This document shows, piece after piece, positions 44,216 through 53,394 of a DNA stretch of 64,000 nucleotides. The stretch is taken from contig JAWLBM010000023.1 in assembly GCA_041687675.1 (NCBI GenBank), positions 15,916 to 79,915 on the forward strand, written 5' to 3'. Every line of letters begins with the position of its first letter. Position 1 is the stretch's first letter. The DNA is from JAWLBM01 sp041687675 (lineage in GTDB: Bacteria > Pseudomonadota > Alphaproteobacteria > Rhizobiales > Pleomorphomonadaceae). The notes beneath the pieces were generated by a model, which searched no databases, had not been told where the DNA came from, and worked only from the letters and a program-made list of their open reading frames with translations. The translations under genes were made by a program, and so were the position numbers.

Positions 44216-44881
44216 GGGAACCCTTCGGCACGAGCCGCCGCAACCGAGCGTGCGGTCACGCGCCGTGACACCCGCGATTTAGTGCCGCCGCGGGCCGGAC
44301 GCAAGCGGCGCCTGTCCCGCCCGCCGGGCGCGGCGCACCGCCGGATCGCCGGCCTGGGGCCTTCCGCAAAAGATTCGCATGGCGAACCACATCCTGGAGT
44401 TGCATTTGCCGGCAGTCCCGCGGACCGGACGCCCGACCCGGGTCGCAAGCCACCCGGCCACCGGCGGCCACCTCGTCGCCGGCGCCCGGCCGGAGCGGCA
44501 GGAATCGCCGGACGCCCGCCCGGCGGACCCGGCCGGTCCGCGCACCGGCCGAAAAAGCCCCGCAACCGGAACGACTTCGTTAACCATCTGGAAACCGGCG
44601 GGGGGACTCCCGGCGCCGCCTGCGCGGCGGTTCGGGCGACCGATCGGAGGCGAAGGCCTGGCGGCATGTTGGAGAAAGCGGGGCCGGGCGCGGGACGGGG
44701 CGACCGAGTACCATTGACATTATTTTAAATCAAATGAGGTAATCTGACAGTCGGATCCTGTTGCGGAAATGCAACTTGGGTCATGTAACCGACAAGTCCC
44801 ACCAAGAAGGGCTTTGCATCCGCCGCACGATCCAGTGATGTAGCGTGTGGCAGAATGTAGTTGTTCATACGGGGATTCCGC
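44216..44881. other. 666-base intergenic region before the OPX gene
   Basis: No open frame in this stretch has a binding site, codon pattern or product that supports a gene. The left 480 bases are GC-rich; the right 180 fall sharply in GC and hold a promoter-like element and an inverted repeat, GTTGC (44760-44764) with GCAAC (44771-44775). It is the likely regulatory region of the polysaccharide-export gene, with room for a long leader or a small RNA that I cannot resolve. Confidence 0.4.
44714..44743 (+). promoter_or_regulatory. Sigma-70-type promoter candidate for the OPX gene
   Basis: TTGACA (44714-44719), an 18-base A/T-rich spacer and GGTAAT (44738-44743) make a -35/-10 pair with a perfect -35 and a 4/6 -10. 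It lies 138 bases upstream of the OPX start, in the low-GC patch. The expected start of transcription would place the GTTGC/GCAAC inverted repeat in the early leader. Confidence 0.45.
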
Positions 44882-46087
44882 ATGCCAATATTCGACATGA
44901 TCCGACGTGCGGCAGTGCCCGCCCTCGCCCTCTTGGTGGCGAGTTGCTCCGCACTGCCCCGGTCGGGCCCGGATGAGGATCGTATCGCGGCGGAGGCCTC
45001 GACGTCGCTTTTGGCACCGGAAGTCGGCATCGAGTACGCGCTCGTAGACATCAACAGCGCGGTATCGGCCTACTTCTCCGTCGAGGAGCCTCAGTCGCTC
45101 CTCGGCGGCTTCGGCGGTGGCCGCGGCGGCCCACCGGCCTTGCCGCTCGGCGTCGGCGACATCATCGAGGTCGCCATCTTCGAGTCGGGCGCCGGCGGCC
45201 TGTTCATCCCGGCCGACGCGGGCAGCCGCCCCGGCAACTTCGTCAGTCTGCCGACCCAGCGGATCGACGCCAGCGGCACCATCTCGGTGCCCTACGCCGG
45301 CGAGATCCAGGCGGCGGGCCGGACGGTGGCTGACGTGCAGCGCCAGATCGAGGAGGCCCTGCAGAACCGGGCCATCGAGCCGCAGGTCGTTATCAACTTG
45401 GTCCAGAGCCGTTCGAGCGAGATCGCCGTGCTCGGCGACGTCAACCAGCCGGCCAAGTTCGAGATCAACGAGTCCGGCGAGCGGATCCTCGACATGATCG
45501 CCCGCGCCGGCGGCCTCGCGACGCCGGGCATCGAGACCTACGTCACCCTCGAGCGCGGCGGCCGCCAGGCGACCGTGCTGTTCGACTACCTCATCGAGAA
45601 CCCGGAAGAGAACATCTTCGTCGTTCCCGGCGACCTGATCTACGTCGACCGCGAGCGGCGGACCTACCTCGCCTTCGGCGCGGCGGGCCTCAATGGCCGG
45701 TTCGACTTCGAAGAGGCGGGCCTGTCGCTCGGCGAGGCGCTCGGCAAGGCCGGCGGCCTGCTCGACGCCCGGGCCGACCCGGCCGCGGTGTTCCTCTACC
45801 GCGTGGTGGACAAGGACTCCCTCGTGAAGGTCGGAGTCGACGCCACCCGCTTCGCCTCGAACCAGGTTCCGGTGGTGTTCCGCGCCAACCTGCGCGATCC
45901 GGCGGGCTTCTTCGCCGTGCAGCGCTTCGGCATGCGGGACAAGGACATCATCTACGTGTCCAACTCCGAATCGGTCGAGCTGGTGAAGTTCCTCGAGATC
46001 GTGAACGCGGTGTCGACCACCTACTCCGGTGTGGCCGTGGATGCGGCGGCGACCAAGGAGGCCTTCGAAGGAACGCTCTTCGACTGA
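44882..46087 (+). CDS. Polysaccharide export outer-membrane lipoprotein (OPX family)
   Basis: 401 residues. A lipoprotein signal with lipobox LLVASC (Cys about residue 22) is followed by the Poly_export domain (LPLGVGDIIEVAIFES, about 87-102, to VVINLVQSRSSEIAVLGDV) and two SLBB-type domains ending in FGMRDKDIIYVSNS. This is the Wza/ExoF/KpsD outer-membrane channel for exopolysaccharide or capsule. GGGGA precedes the ATG at 44882. No Wzc/Wzx/Wzy genes are in the window, so its partners must lie elsewhere. A strong terminator follows. Confidence 0.9.
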   Translation: MPIFDMIRRAAVPALALLVASCSALPRSGPDEDRIAAEASTSLLAPEVGIEYALVDINSAVSAYFSVEEPQSLLGGFGGGRGGPPALPLGVGDIIEVAIFESGAGGLFIPADAGSRPGNFVSLPTQRIDASGTISVPYAGEIQAAGRTVADVQRQIEEALQNRAIEPQVVINLVQSRSSEIAVLGDVNQPAKFEINESGERILDMIARAGGLATPGIETYVTLERGGRQATVLFDYLIENPEENIFVVPGDLIYVDRERRTYLAFGAAGLNGRFDFEEAGLSLGEALGKAGGLLDARADPAAVFLYRVVDKDSLVKVGVDATRFASNQVPVVFRANLRDPAGFFAVQRFGMRDKDIIYVSNSESVELVKFLEIVNAVSTTYSGVAVDAAATKEAFEGTLFD

Positions 46088-46112
46088 CGGCGATCGCCGG
46101 TGACGAGATCGG

Positions 46113-46137
46113 AAGGGGCGGCCAGCGGCCGCCCCTT
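46113..46137 (+). terminator. 11-bp terminator hairpin after the OPX gene
   Basis: AAGGGGCGGCC (46113-46123) and GGCCGCCCCTT (46127-46137) form a perfect stem around AGC, followed by GCCATTTG, 26 bases after the stop codon. Confidence 0.7.
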
Positions 46138-46305
46138 GCCATTTGTGGCCGGAGATCCGTCAATGGGATGCCGGTGGTGATGGTTCCCGGGGGCGCTTGA
46201 CCATGCGAATTGGGAGCTTGCGACCCAGGTCGCGTCCGTTTCCCCTCCGGCGGTCCGGTGTCCTTCTCATGCAAGCGCTGTCCAGGTCGCTGTTCGGAGA
46301 TTGCC

Positions 46306-47520
46306 ATGAGTGAGACCGCCGCGCCGCTGCCCGCGGCTGCCCCGGGCCGATCCGCCGGGGGCGCCGCCATGGGGATCCTGGCGGCGATCAGCGTGGCGCA
46401 CCTGCTCAACGACCTTATGCAGTCGGTGATCCCGGCGATCTACCCGATCCTGAAGAGCGACTTCGGGCTCGACTTCGGCCAGATCGGCATGATCCAGCTC
46501 GCCTTCCAGCTCACCGCCTCGGTGCTGCAGCCGGCGGTCGGCATCCTCACCGACCGGCGCCCGCAGCCCTTTTCGCTGGCGGGCGGCATGGCGTTCACGC
46601 TGGCCGGCCTGCTCTTGCTGTCGGTGGCCACCAGCTACGCCTGGCTGCTCGTGGCGGTGGCCCTCGTCGGAATCGGCTCGTCCGTGTTCCACCCCGAGGC
46701 CTCGCGGGTGGCGCGGATGGCCTCGGGCGGACGCTACGGCTTCGCCCAGTCGGTGTTCCAGGTCGGCGGCAACTTCGGCGCCGCGATCGGCCCGCTGCTG
46801 GCGGCCGTGGTCGTGCTGGGGCGTGGCCAGGCGAGCCTCGCCTGGTTCGCCCTGATCGCCCTCGCGGCGATGCTGCTGCTCGCCCGCGTCGGCTTCTGGT
46901 ACCGGGAGAACCACGTCCAGCGCAGCCGCGCCACCGCCTCGCAGGCGCATGCCCTGCCCCGGCGCGTGGTGGTGACGTCGCTCGCCATCCTCGGCGTGCT
47001 TACCTTCTCCAAGTACTTCTACATGGCGGCGCTGACCAGCTACTACACCTTCTACCTCATCGACGGCTTCGGCCTATCGGTCGGCGACGCGCAGATCCTG
47101 CTGTTCGTCTTCCTCGCCGCGGTGGCGCTCGGCACCTTCGCCGGCGGCCCCGTGGGCGACCGTATCGGCCGGCGGGCGGTGATCTGGGTGTCGATTCTCG
47201 GCGCCCTGCCGATGACCGCCGCGCTGCCGCACGTCGGACTCTGGGCCTGCGTGCTCCTCTCGATCGGCATCGGCCTGGTCCTCTCGTCGGCGTTCTCGGC
47301 GATCGTCGTCTATGCGCAGGAACTGCTGCCGGGGAAGGTCGGGCTGGTCGGCGGGCTCTTCTTCGGCTTCGCCTTCGGCATGGGCGGCATCGGCGCCGCG
47401 CTGCTCGGCCAACTCGCCGACGCCACCTCGATTCAGTTCATGTTCGAGGTGACCGGTTTCCTGCCGGCGCTCGGGCTGCTGGCCATCTTCCTGCCGGACG
47501 TCGGCCGGCGGCGGTCCTGA
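46306..47520 (+). CDS. fsr: MFS transporter, fosmidomycin-resistance (Fsr) type
   Basis: 404 residues, 12 hydrophobic segments. The N-terminal AHLLNDLMQSVIPAIYPILK (about 27-46) and the GIGSSVFHPEASRVARMASGGR loop (about 120-141) are diagnostic of the Fsr branch of the major facilitator family. Characterised members export fosmidomycin; the native role here may be general drug or metabolite efflux. CGGAGA precedes the ATG. It is a single gene with no nearby regulator. Confidence 0.9.
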   Translation: MSETAAPLPAAAPGRSAGGAAMGILAAISVAHLLNDLMQSVIPAIYPILKSDFGLDFGQIGMIQLAFQLTASVLQPAVGILTDRRPQPFSLAGGMAFTLAGLLLLSVATSYAWLLVAVALVGIGSSVFHPEASRVARMASGGRYGFAQSVFQVGGNFGAAIGPLLAAVVVLGRGQASLAWFALIALAAMLLLARVGFWYRENHVQRSRATASQAHALPRRVVVTSLAILGVLTFSKYFYMAALTSYYTFYLIDGFGLSVGDAQILLFVFLAAVALGTFAGGPVGDRIGRRAVIWVSILGALPMTAALPHVGLWACVLLSIGIGLVLSSAFSAIVVYAQELLPGKVGLVGGLFFGFAFGMGGIGAALLGQLADATSIQFMFEVTGFLPALGLLAIFLPDVGRRRS

Positions 47521-47679
47521 CGGCAACAAGGCCGGCCGCCCATGAGCCGGGGTCATGTCGAAAACTTACATATAGATCGTCGCATTCGAATGCGGTTGTC
47601 CCTATGATGCAGCTCATAGGAGTTCGCCGATCGAAAGTCCGTGCGGCGAGAGAGTGGGCTCAAGCGGAGTTCGCGCGCA

Positions 47680-49326
47680 ATGCCGCATCGGTCGGACCGC
47701 TACCTCGGGATTCTCCAGGCGGCGGTGGTCGCGGTCGCGCTCGTGGCGGCGGTCGGCTGGGGCGTGATGTCCTGGCGCATCGCCTACGCCGACGCGGTGG
47801 CCAGGGCCGAACGCAACGCCGATCTCGTCCGCGAGTACGCGCTGCGGCTGATCCAGACCCAGGAGATCCTGCTCGACGCGGCCGGCGCCTTCATCGGCCC
47901 GCTCGAGCCTGGGGACTACGCCTCGCGGCCGGTGCACGACTTTCTCGCCCGGGTGGAGCTTGCCCAACCCTCAACCCTCGGTCTCGGCTTCATCGACCCG
48001 CTCGGCCGATTCGCGGTCACCAGCCGGTCGGCCTGGCCCGAAGGCGATGCCTCATCGCGCGAGTACTTCCGCCGCATCGCCGACGGCGAGCGGCTCGTCA
48101 TCGACCGCGTCCTCATCCAGCCGGGAGGCCAGGACGCGCTCGTGATCGCCCGTCGGGTCGGCGGCGACAACTTCCGCGGCGTGCTTGTCTCGGCCATCGC
48201 CGTCAACGCCCTGTCCGACTTCCTGCGCCGCATTGCGGAACCCGACGGCTCCTCGGCGTCCCTGCTGGGCAGCGACGGGCTGCTGCTGATCCGCAGCGCG
48301 CTGCCGAACGGACCTTTCAGGCTTGGGTCCGACCAGCCGATCAACGCGGCGATCGGCGCATCCGACACCGGCGTCCTGGAGCTGACCGCGCAGACGGACG
48401 GCATTCGCCGGATCTACGCCTTCGAGCGCGTCGGCTCGCTGCCGGTGTTCGCGATCTACGGGGTCTCGAAGCCGGCGCTGATCGGCGCCTGGGCCAACCA
48501 GTACGCCCTGGTCCTGATCGCGCTCGCGGTGGTCGCAACGGTGTCGGCGCTCGCCTTCCACCAGACCCGGCGGCGCTTTGCCGCCGAGAGCGCCGCGCTG
48601 CGGACGGAGTTCGATCGCCGCCTGCTCGAGGAGGCGCGAAAGACCGCCGCCGCCCGCGAGGCCATGCTCCGGGAGATGAACCACCGGATCAAGAACAACC
48701 TCCAGGCCATCCGCTCGCTGGTGCGGCTCAAGGCCAAGGGGCCGCCCGACCTTCTCGCACGGGACATCGTCCAGCGCGTCAGCGCCATATCGGACATCCA
48801 CGACCTGCTCTATTCCTCGCGCAAGCCGGGCCAGATCGGCCTCGACGCCCTGCTCCGGCGGATCTGCGAGAACGAGGGCATCTTCCCGCCGGAGAGCAAC
48901 GTCAGGCCCGTCCTCGACCTGGAGGAGATCTCGATCGGCTTCGACCAGGCGACGCCGATCGCTCTGGTCACGGTGGAACTGGTGATGAACGCCGTCCGGC
49001 ACGCCTTCGCCGGACGGACCGGCGGCACGGTGACGGTCAGGCTCCGGGCCGAGGACGGCTTCGGCCTGCTCGAGATCGCCGACGACGGCATCGGCCTGCC
49101 GGAGGGCGATGGCCGCAATTCCGGCCTGCGGCTGGTCAGCGCCTTCGTCGAGCAACTCGGCGGCGGCATGGAGGTGCTGCGGGGCGGCGGCACCACCTTC
49201 CGGGTGCGCTTTCCGCTGGTGCCGCCGCTCGACCATGGCACCGCGCCGCAGGCGCCCCCGCCGCACACCTTCGGTTCGCCGTCGGCGGAGCCGAGCCCGG
49301 CGCTCCCCGCCGGCGGACCTGGCTGA
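47680..49326 (+). CDS. Sensor histidine kinase of the HisKA_2 family
   Basis: 548 residues from ATG 47680 (an in-frame GTG at 47641 is possible). Two membrane helices (about 10-33 and 270-292) enclose a periplasmic Cache/CHASE-like sensor. The kinase core is the HisKA_2/HWE-related type: phospho-acceptor His in EMNHRIKNNLQAIRSLVRLK (about 340), N box ELVMNAVRHAF and G box IADDGIGLPEG. Such kinases often act in the alphaproteobacterial general stress response or light response. No response regulator is adjacent, so it is an orphan. The C-terminal 30 residues are a Pro-rich tail. Confidence 0.88.
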   Translation: MPHRSDRYLGILQAAVVAVALVAAVGWGVMSWRIAYADAVARAERNADLVREYALRLIQTQEILLDAAGAFIGPLEPGDYASRPVHDFLARVELAQPSTLGLGFIDPLGRFAVTSRSAWPEGDASSREYFRRIADGERLVIDRVLIQPGGQDALVIARRVGGDNFRGVLVSAIAVNALSDFLRRIAEPDGSSASLLGSDGLLLIRSALPNGPFRLGSDQPINAAIGASDTGVLELTAQTDGIRRIYAFERVGSLPVFAIYGVSKPALIGAWANQYALVLIALAVVATVSALAFHQTRRRFAAESAALRTEFDRRLLEEARKTAAAREAMLREMNHRIKNNLQAIRSLVRLKAKGPPDLLARDIVQRVSAISDIHDLLYSSRKPGQIGLDALLRRICENEGIFPPESNVRPVLDLEEISIGFDQATPIALVTVELVMNAVRHAFAGRTGGTVTVRLRAEDGFGLLEIADDGIGLPEGDGRNSGLRLVSAFVEQLGGGMEVLRGGGTTFRVRFPLVPPLDHGTAPQAPPPHTFGSPSAEPSPALPAGGPG

Positions 49327-49347
49327 GCCGCGACTCGGCTCGGCCGG

Positions 49348-50277
49348 TCAGTCGATCGCCGGCAGGCGCTCCGCGATCGTCTTCCGCGAGGCCTCGAGGA
49401 ACGCCGGCAGCTTCAATTCGCGGCCGAGGCTTTCCGGCGCCTCGTCCACCGCGAAGCCGGGAACGTCGGTGGCGATCTCGAACAGCACGCCGCCGGGCTC
49501 ACGGAAGTAGACGGAGCGGAAGTAGTTGCGGTCCTTCTGCCCGGTGACCGCCAGTCCCATGCCGGTAAGCCGCTCCACCATCGCCGCCTGGTCCTCGTCG
49601 CCTGCGGCGCGGAAGGCGATGTGGTGCACCGTGCCGGCGCCGCTCCGGCCGCGCGGGAAGCCGCCCACCTCGCGGATGTCCACCACCGCGCCGAGGCTCT
49701 GGCCGGGAACGCGGTAGCGGCTGACCGACCCGTCCTCCCCCGCCGCCTCGAAGCCGAACACCTCCGTGAGGATTTGCGCCGTCGGGGCCGCCCGCTCGAG
49801 CAGGAGGGTGACGCCGAAGAAGCCGCGGATCGCGTGGTCGGCCGGCACTTCGCCGAGGCCGGCGGCAGCCTCCGCCTCAATGCCGGGCACTCCGACCAGC
49901 GCGAGGCGGGTGCCGTGCGGGTCCTTGAAGCGGAGGACACGGGAGCCGAGGACGGTCGTGGGCGTCTCGTGCTCCACGCCGCGCTCCACGAGATGATGGG
50001 CCCACCAGCCGAGCGAGCCGAGCGGGACGCGGAAGGCGGTTTCCTGGGTCTCGCCGATACCGAGGCTTCCGGGCGCGGCATGCGCCCAGGGGAAGAAGGT
50101 CAGGATCGTCCCCGGCCGGCCGGCCTCGTCACCGAAATAGAGGTGCCAGGTGCCGGGGTCGTCGAAGTTGACCGTGCGCTTCACCAGCCTGAGGCCGAGG
50201 ATGCGGGTGTAGAAGTCGAGGTTCACCCGCGCCGGTCCGGCGATGGCAGTGACGTGATGCAGTCCTCTGGCGGCCAT
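49348..50277 (-). CDS. VOC-family ring-cleaving dioxygenase
   Basis: 309 residues with two vicinal-oxygen-chelate repeats. The probable Fe(II) ligands are His in GLHHVTAI (about residue 7), His in TVHHIAF (about 218) and Glu in GGVLFEIATD (about 268). The sequence fits the LinE/PcpA/MhqO hydroquinone dioxygenase branch (also annotated as glyoxalase). GGGAGG precedes the start at 50277. No other aromatic-degradation gene is nearby, so a detoxification role for quinone stress is as likely as catabolism. Confidence 0.88.
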   Translation of the reverse strand: MAARGLHHVTAIAGPARVNLDFYTRILGLRLVKRTVNFDDPGTWHLYFGDEAGRPGTILTFFPWAHAAPGSLGIGETQETAFRVPLGSLGWWAHHLVERGVEHETPTTVLGSRVLRFKDPHGTRLALVGVPGIEAEAAAGLGEVPADHAIRGFFGVTLLLERAAPTAQILTEVFGFEAAGEDGSVSRYRVPGQSLGAVVDIREVGGFPRGRSGAGTVHHIAFRAAGDEDQAAMVERLTGMGLAVTGQKDRNYFRSVYFREPGGVLFEIATDVPGFAVDEAPESLGRELKLPAFLEASRKTIAERLPAID

Positions 50278-50522
50278 GCGGGCCTCCCGTGCGTTGGCGA
50301 CATGCCACAGAGATGCGCAAGTCCGACCGGAACGCCAGCCCCCGTCCGTTGAACAGTGCGTCAAACCGCATGCGTCCGACGGGTCGAACCTCGCCGCGTC
50401 GCCTGCGGCTCGGCGGTGCGCCCGGACGGGGCGGCTTTCGAGCGGAACAACCCCGACCGTCCGCCGGTTGGTCCCGGTCCGAGCATCGGGCAAACCGCAG
50501 CAGACGACACGAGGAGATATCG

Positions 50523-51059
50523 ATGACCACCCTGACGAGGCTTTCGGCCGCCGTGGCGGCCCTCGCGCTGGCCCTTCCGGCCACCCACGCCCTGGCGCAG
50601 GACCAGGCTCCGGGCGGAGAGGATTTCAAGGTCTGGGACCGCAACACCGACGCCAACATCGACACCGACGAGTGGAACCTCGGCATTGAGGAGGGCGAGG
50701 TGTTCAGCCGCTGGGACACCGACGGCGACAACACCCTCTCCCCCGAGGAGTTCGAGGCCCGCTTCGGCATGGACTTCAAGACCGCCGAGTTGCCGGTCGA
50801 GCCGGCCGACCCGGGCGAGACCGGCGATGTCTCAGGTGCCGACGAGGGCGTTTCGGGCGTGCCCTTCTCCGAGCGCTTCGCCGACGCGTCCTTCACCGCC
50901 TGGGACGCCGACAACGACGGGGCGATCTCCCGCCAGGAGTTCGGCACGGCGCTCCGCTCTGCCTACGACGTCTCGGGCGACAACCGGATCGACGTCAACG
51001 AGTGGCGCGACTTCGGCCGCGAGTCGGCGCCGGGCGGCGCCTTCGGCGAGCCGGGCTGA
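50523..51059 (+). CDS. Periplasmic EF-hand calcium-binding protein
   Basis: 178 residues. A signal peptide (cleaved near HALA-QDQ, about residue 25) is followed by four EF-hand loops: DRNTDANIDTDEW, DTDGDNTLSPEEF, DADNDGAISRQEF and DVSGDNRIDVNEW. All have acidic residues at the first, third, fifth and twelfth positions except where Asn or Ser substitutes, so calcium binding is likely. GAGGAG precedes the ATG. Its role is unknown; calcium-binding envelope proteins often accompany exopolysaccharide functions. Confidence 0.85.
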   Translation: MTTLTRLSAAVAALALALPATHALAQDQAPGGEDFKVWDRNTDANIDTDEWNLGIEEGEVFSRWDTDGDNTLSPEEFEARFGMDFKTAELPVEPADPGETGDVSGADEGVSGVPFSERFADASFTAWDADNDGAISRQEFGTALRSAYDVSGDNRIDVNEWRDFGRESAPGGAFGEPG

Positions 51060-51069
51060 GCCCGCTGCG

Positions 51070-51576
51070 TCAGCCGGGGCGCCAGAGGCGGGGCAGCGCC
51101 CCGTCCGGCCCGGTGACCGGGTCGGCGCCTGGCACGGGCACGGCCGCGATCCTCGCCAGCATGCCGGCGTCCGGCGCCTCCGTGCGGATATCGGCGTGCT
51201 GGCCGGGCGGGTAGGCGCCCACCACGAGGAAGTCCGGCCCGGCCTCGATCCGGCAGTGCCCCGTGCCCGCCGGCAGCACCGCGACGTCGCCCGCCAAGAC
51301 CGTCACCTCCCGCCCACCGGGGCCGCCGAGGACCAGTCGCGCCGAGCCCGCGGCAAAGCCCAGCACCTCGTGGGCCCCGGTGTGGTAGTGATGGTAGTCG
51401 AACACGCCGTTGCGCCAGGCCGGTGGCCAACCGTTGCCGGCGAACATCGCCTCCATCGCGCGCGCCATCCCCTCCCCGGGGGCAGCCTCCACCGCCCGCC
51501 GGTAGAGGAGCACCGGCAGGCGCTCATTGTTCGGGACGAAGCCGGCCGGCTCGAAACGGATCTCTTCGGGACTCAT
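51070..51576 (-). other. Internal translation start for a stand-alone cupin
   Basis: Within the VTT-cupin frame, GGAGGTGA lies 5 bases before ATG 51576, and the product from there is a complete 168-residue YjlB-like cupin. Either this is the true start of a separate gene whose upstream neighbour has lost its stop codon, or the locus makes two products. Confidence 0.5.
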
Positions 51577-52368
51577 CGCGTCACCTCCGGCTGCATCAAC
51601 CGCCGGCGACGGCGATGGATCCCCGGCTGCATGGTCGCCCCGACGGCGGCCGAGGGCAGCCACCAGCGGCACCGCGGTGATGAAACAGACGGCGAGGGTG
51701 GCGGCAGCGGCCAGCCACGGGTCCGCCCGGGTCAGTTCGTCGCCGAACACCGTCAACAGGACGCTGATCGGGACCACGCCGGCAAGGGTGGCGGCGGCGA
51801 ACCGCCAGGTCGCGAGCGGCGTCAGCCCCGCGGCGTAGCTCACCGCGTCGAAGGAGATGAAGGGCACCAGCCGCGACAGGAACACGGCCGCCATGAGCCA
51901 GGCCTGCGAGCGCGGGCCCGACAGCTTCTCGAGCACCGGCGCCGCCTTGGGCCAGCGGCGCAGGGCGTCGTAGCCGAGCGTGCGGGCGATGGCGAAGGCG
52001 ACCAGGGCGCCGATGAGGGCGCCGGCGATCACGTAGACGCTGCCGGCCACCGGACCATAGGCGGCGCCGGCGACCATCGCGATCGGCCCGCTCGGCACCG
52101 GGCTGAACACGATCGCCGCGGCGATGCCGGCGACGACGGTCGCGGGGCCGAACGGGCCGAGCCTGTCGACCGCCTCCTTCAGGGCCGCGGCGTCCCACAT
52201 CACCGAGAGTTGGTCCGTCCACCAGAGGAGGCCCAGCGCGGCGAGACCGAGCACGACCAACACCGCCACGGCCCCCGCAGCGGCCCGCCGCCTGCTGCGG
52301 CCGGGATCGGCTGTCCTCGCGCGCCGATCGCTGCGCGCGTCGGACACGGGCGGCGGATCGGCGTGCAT
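51070..52368 (-). CDS. VTT (TVP38/TMEM64) membrane protein fused to YjlB-type cupin
   Basis: One open frame of 432 residues joins two normally separate proteins. Residues of about 30-245 are a VTT/SNARE-associated (TVP38/DedA-like) membrane protein, with FSPVPSGPIAMVAGAAYGP and FLSRLVPFISFDAVSYAAGL. After a Gly/Ala/Asp/Pro linker, residues 265-432 are a full cupin (MSPEEIRFEP..., with YHHYHTGAHEVLGFA as the metal site). The internal ATG at 51576 carries its own strong GGAGGTGA binding site, and 168 residues is the normal YjlB length. The cupin may thus be made alone by internal initiation and also as a C-terminal fusion. No stop codon separates them. Confidence 0.8.
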   Translation of the reverse strand: MHADPPPVSDARSDRRARTADPGRSRRRAAAGAVAVLVVLGLAALGLLWWTDQLSVMWDAAALKEAVDRLGPFGPATVVAGIAAAIVFSPVPSGPIAMVAGAAYGPVAGSVYVIAGALIGALVAFAIARTLGYDALRRWPKAAPVLEKLSGPRSQAWLMAAVFLSRLVPFISFDAVSYAAGLTPLATWRFAAATLAGVVPISVLLTVFGDELTRADPWLAAAATLAVCFITAVPLVAALGRRRGDHAAGDPSPSPAVDAAGGDAMSPEEIRFEPAGFVPNNERLPVLLYRRAVEAAPGEGMARAMEAMFAGNGWPPAWRNGVFDYHHYHTGAHEVLGFAAGSARLVLGGPGGREVTVLAGDVAVLPAGTGHCRIEAGPDFLVVGAYPPGQHADIRTEAPDAGMLARIAAVPVPGADPVTGPDGALPRLWRPG

Positions 52369-52709
52369 TCCGCGGCTCCGGTGGCGGTAGGCGACGAAAA
52401 AGGCGTCCGTCGCAGCGTTCCATCCTCGCCGAAGCGGCGGCGGAGGTCCATCGCGCGATCATGGAACCACGCAGGCCGGGCCGGCGTCTATGGACCTGAG
52501 TCGACGATTCCTTCACCATGTCGCACGACGCGGGGGACGGCGGCGACAGCCGGTCCCCGCGACCGCCACACGGGAATTATTCGGACATGCGTGATCCGGA
52601 TGGAGGAGAAACGGCCCTGGGGCGCGTCGCCGGCAAGATGCTGTTCGTCGCGGCCGCATCGCTCGGCTATCTCGCTCTCCTCGCGCTCGGCGGGTTGCAG
52701 CGCCTGGCG
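52369..52709. other. Intergenic region left of the small membrane protein gene
   Basis: 341 bases. It holds the upstream region of the VTT-cupin gene. A rightward open frame from 52518 has one hydrophobic stretch but no binding site, and its second half is only the antisense of the 52710-52964 gene, so it is not called. Nothing else is seen. Confidence 0.35.
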
Positions 52710-52964
52710 TCAGCCGCGGGCGACGGGGGCGGCCGGGGAGACGGAGGCGCGGCGCTCCCGCCGGACGCGGGGCAGGTGGCGCGCCGCCATCGCGACCAGG
52801 GCGGCCAGTTGGAACAGGGCGACGACCAGGCCGGCCTGGACGAGGCCGAACGTCGGCAGGATCGCCGCGAACAGCACCGCACAGCAGGCAATGAGGCCGA
52901 AAAGGCCGACCCGCCCTCCCGCCAGGAGACCGCCCAGTATGGCGAAGGTGGTCGTCGGTATCAT
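52710..52964 (-). CDS. Small two-helix membrane protein, ExoX-like
   Basis: 84 residues from ATG 52964, which has AGGTGAAAGAG upstream. Two hydrophobic segments (FAILGGLLAGG... and FGLVQAGLVVALFQLAALVAMAA) are followed by a basic tail (RHLPRVRRERR). The size and layout resemble ExoX-type small inner-membrane proteins that repress exopolysaccharide synthesis through ExoY, and an ExoY-type gene lies divergently 430 bases away. The resemblance is in layout only, not in clear motifs. It could be an unrelated small membrane protein. Confidence 0.55.
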   Translation of the reverse strand: MIPTTTFAILGGLLAGGRVGLFGLIACCAVLFAAILPTFGLVQAGLVVALFQLAALVAMAARHLPRVRRERRASVSPAAPVARG

Positions 52965-53394
52965 TTCTCTTTCACCTGTCGAGACTTGGTTGAATGCCAC
53001 AGTCTTCGGCCCGCTCCTTAAGCGGGAGCTAATTCAACTGTTCGAACACGCGCTAAAGGAACCGCTCGACTGGGACATGGTTAACGGATCCACAGGTGTT
53101 CCTTGCTTCGGCAGGCGCTCCCGATTTCGTGAACGCTGCCGTCGCAGACGAAAACATCGGCAATTATGGCACATTGATTGAAGCATATTGCGAGAAGGCG
53201 CGCAATATGCGGATCCGATCCGGGATTCTCTCACTTGCAGGAAGTTTAATTCTTCACTAACGATGGAGTTGGGTAATTATTAAAATATTCTGCATTTTTC
53301 ATGGCGGAGGGCAGTGTCGGAGTGTGCTCTTTGGCCGTCTCAGGCATTCCTTTGCGAATTGGCGTGTATAATTCTTTTGTCGATTGAGGTTCCA
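52965..53394. promoter_or_regulatory. Low-GC divergent regulatory region before the ExoY-type gene
   Basis: 430 bases, clearly lower in GC than the neighbouring genes. It includes TTAA-TTCTTCA-CTAAC at 53246-53261 (one mismatch from a CtrA box) and a perfect TATAAT at 53367-53372, 22 bases before the ExoY-type ATG. No -35 of matching quality lies 16 to 18 bases upstream of it. No gene is seen. The composition suggests a long regulatory region for exopolysaccharide control. Confidence 0.45.

Noticed and set aside
44379..44717. Rightward 112-codon frame in the gap before the OPX gene
   Set aside because: No binding site, no hydrophobic or domain signal, and a composition like random GC-rich sequence.
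52518..53021. Rightward 167-codon frame with one hydrophobic stretch
   Set aside because: No ribosome binding site, and its second half is antisense to the better supported small membrane protein at 52710-52964.
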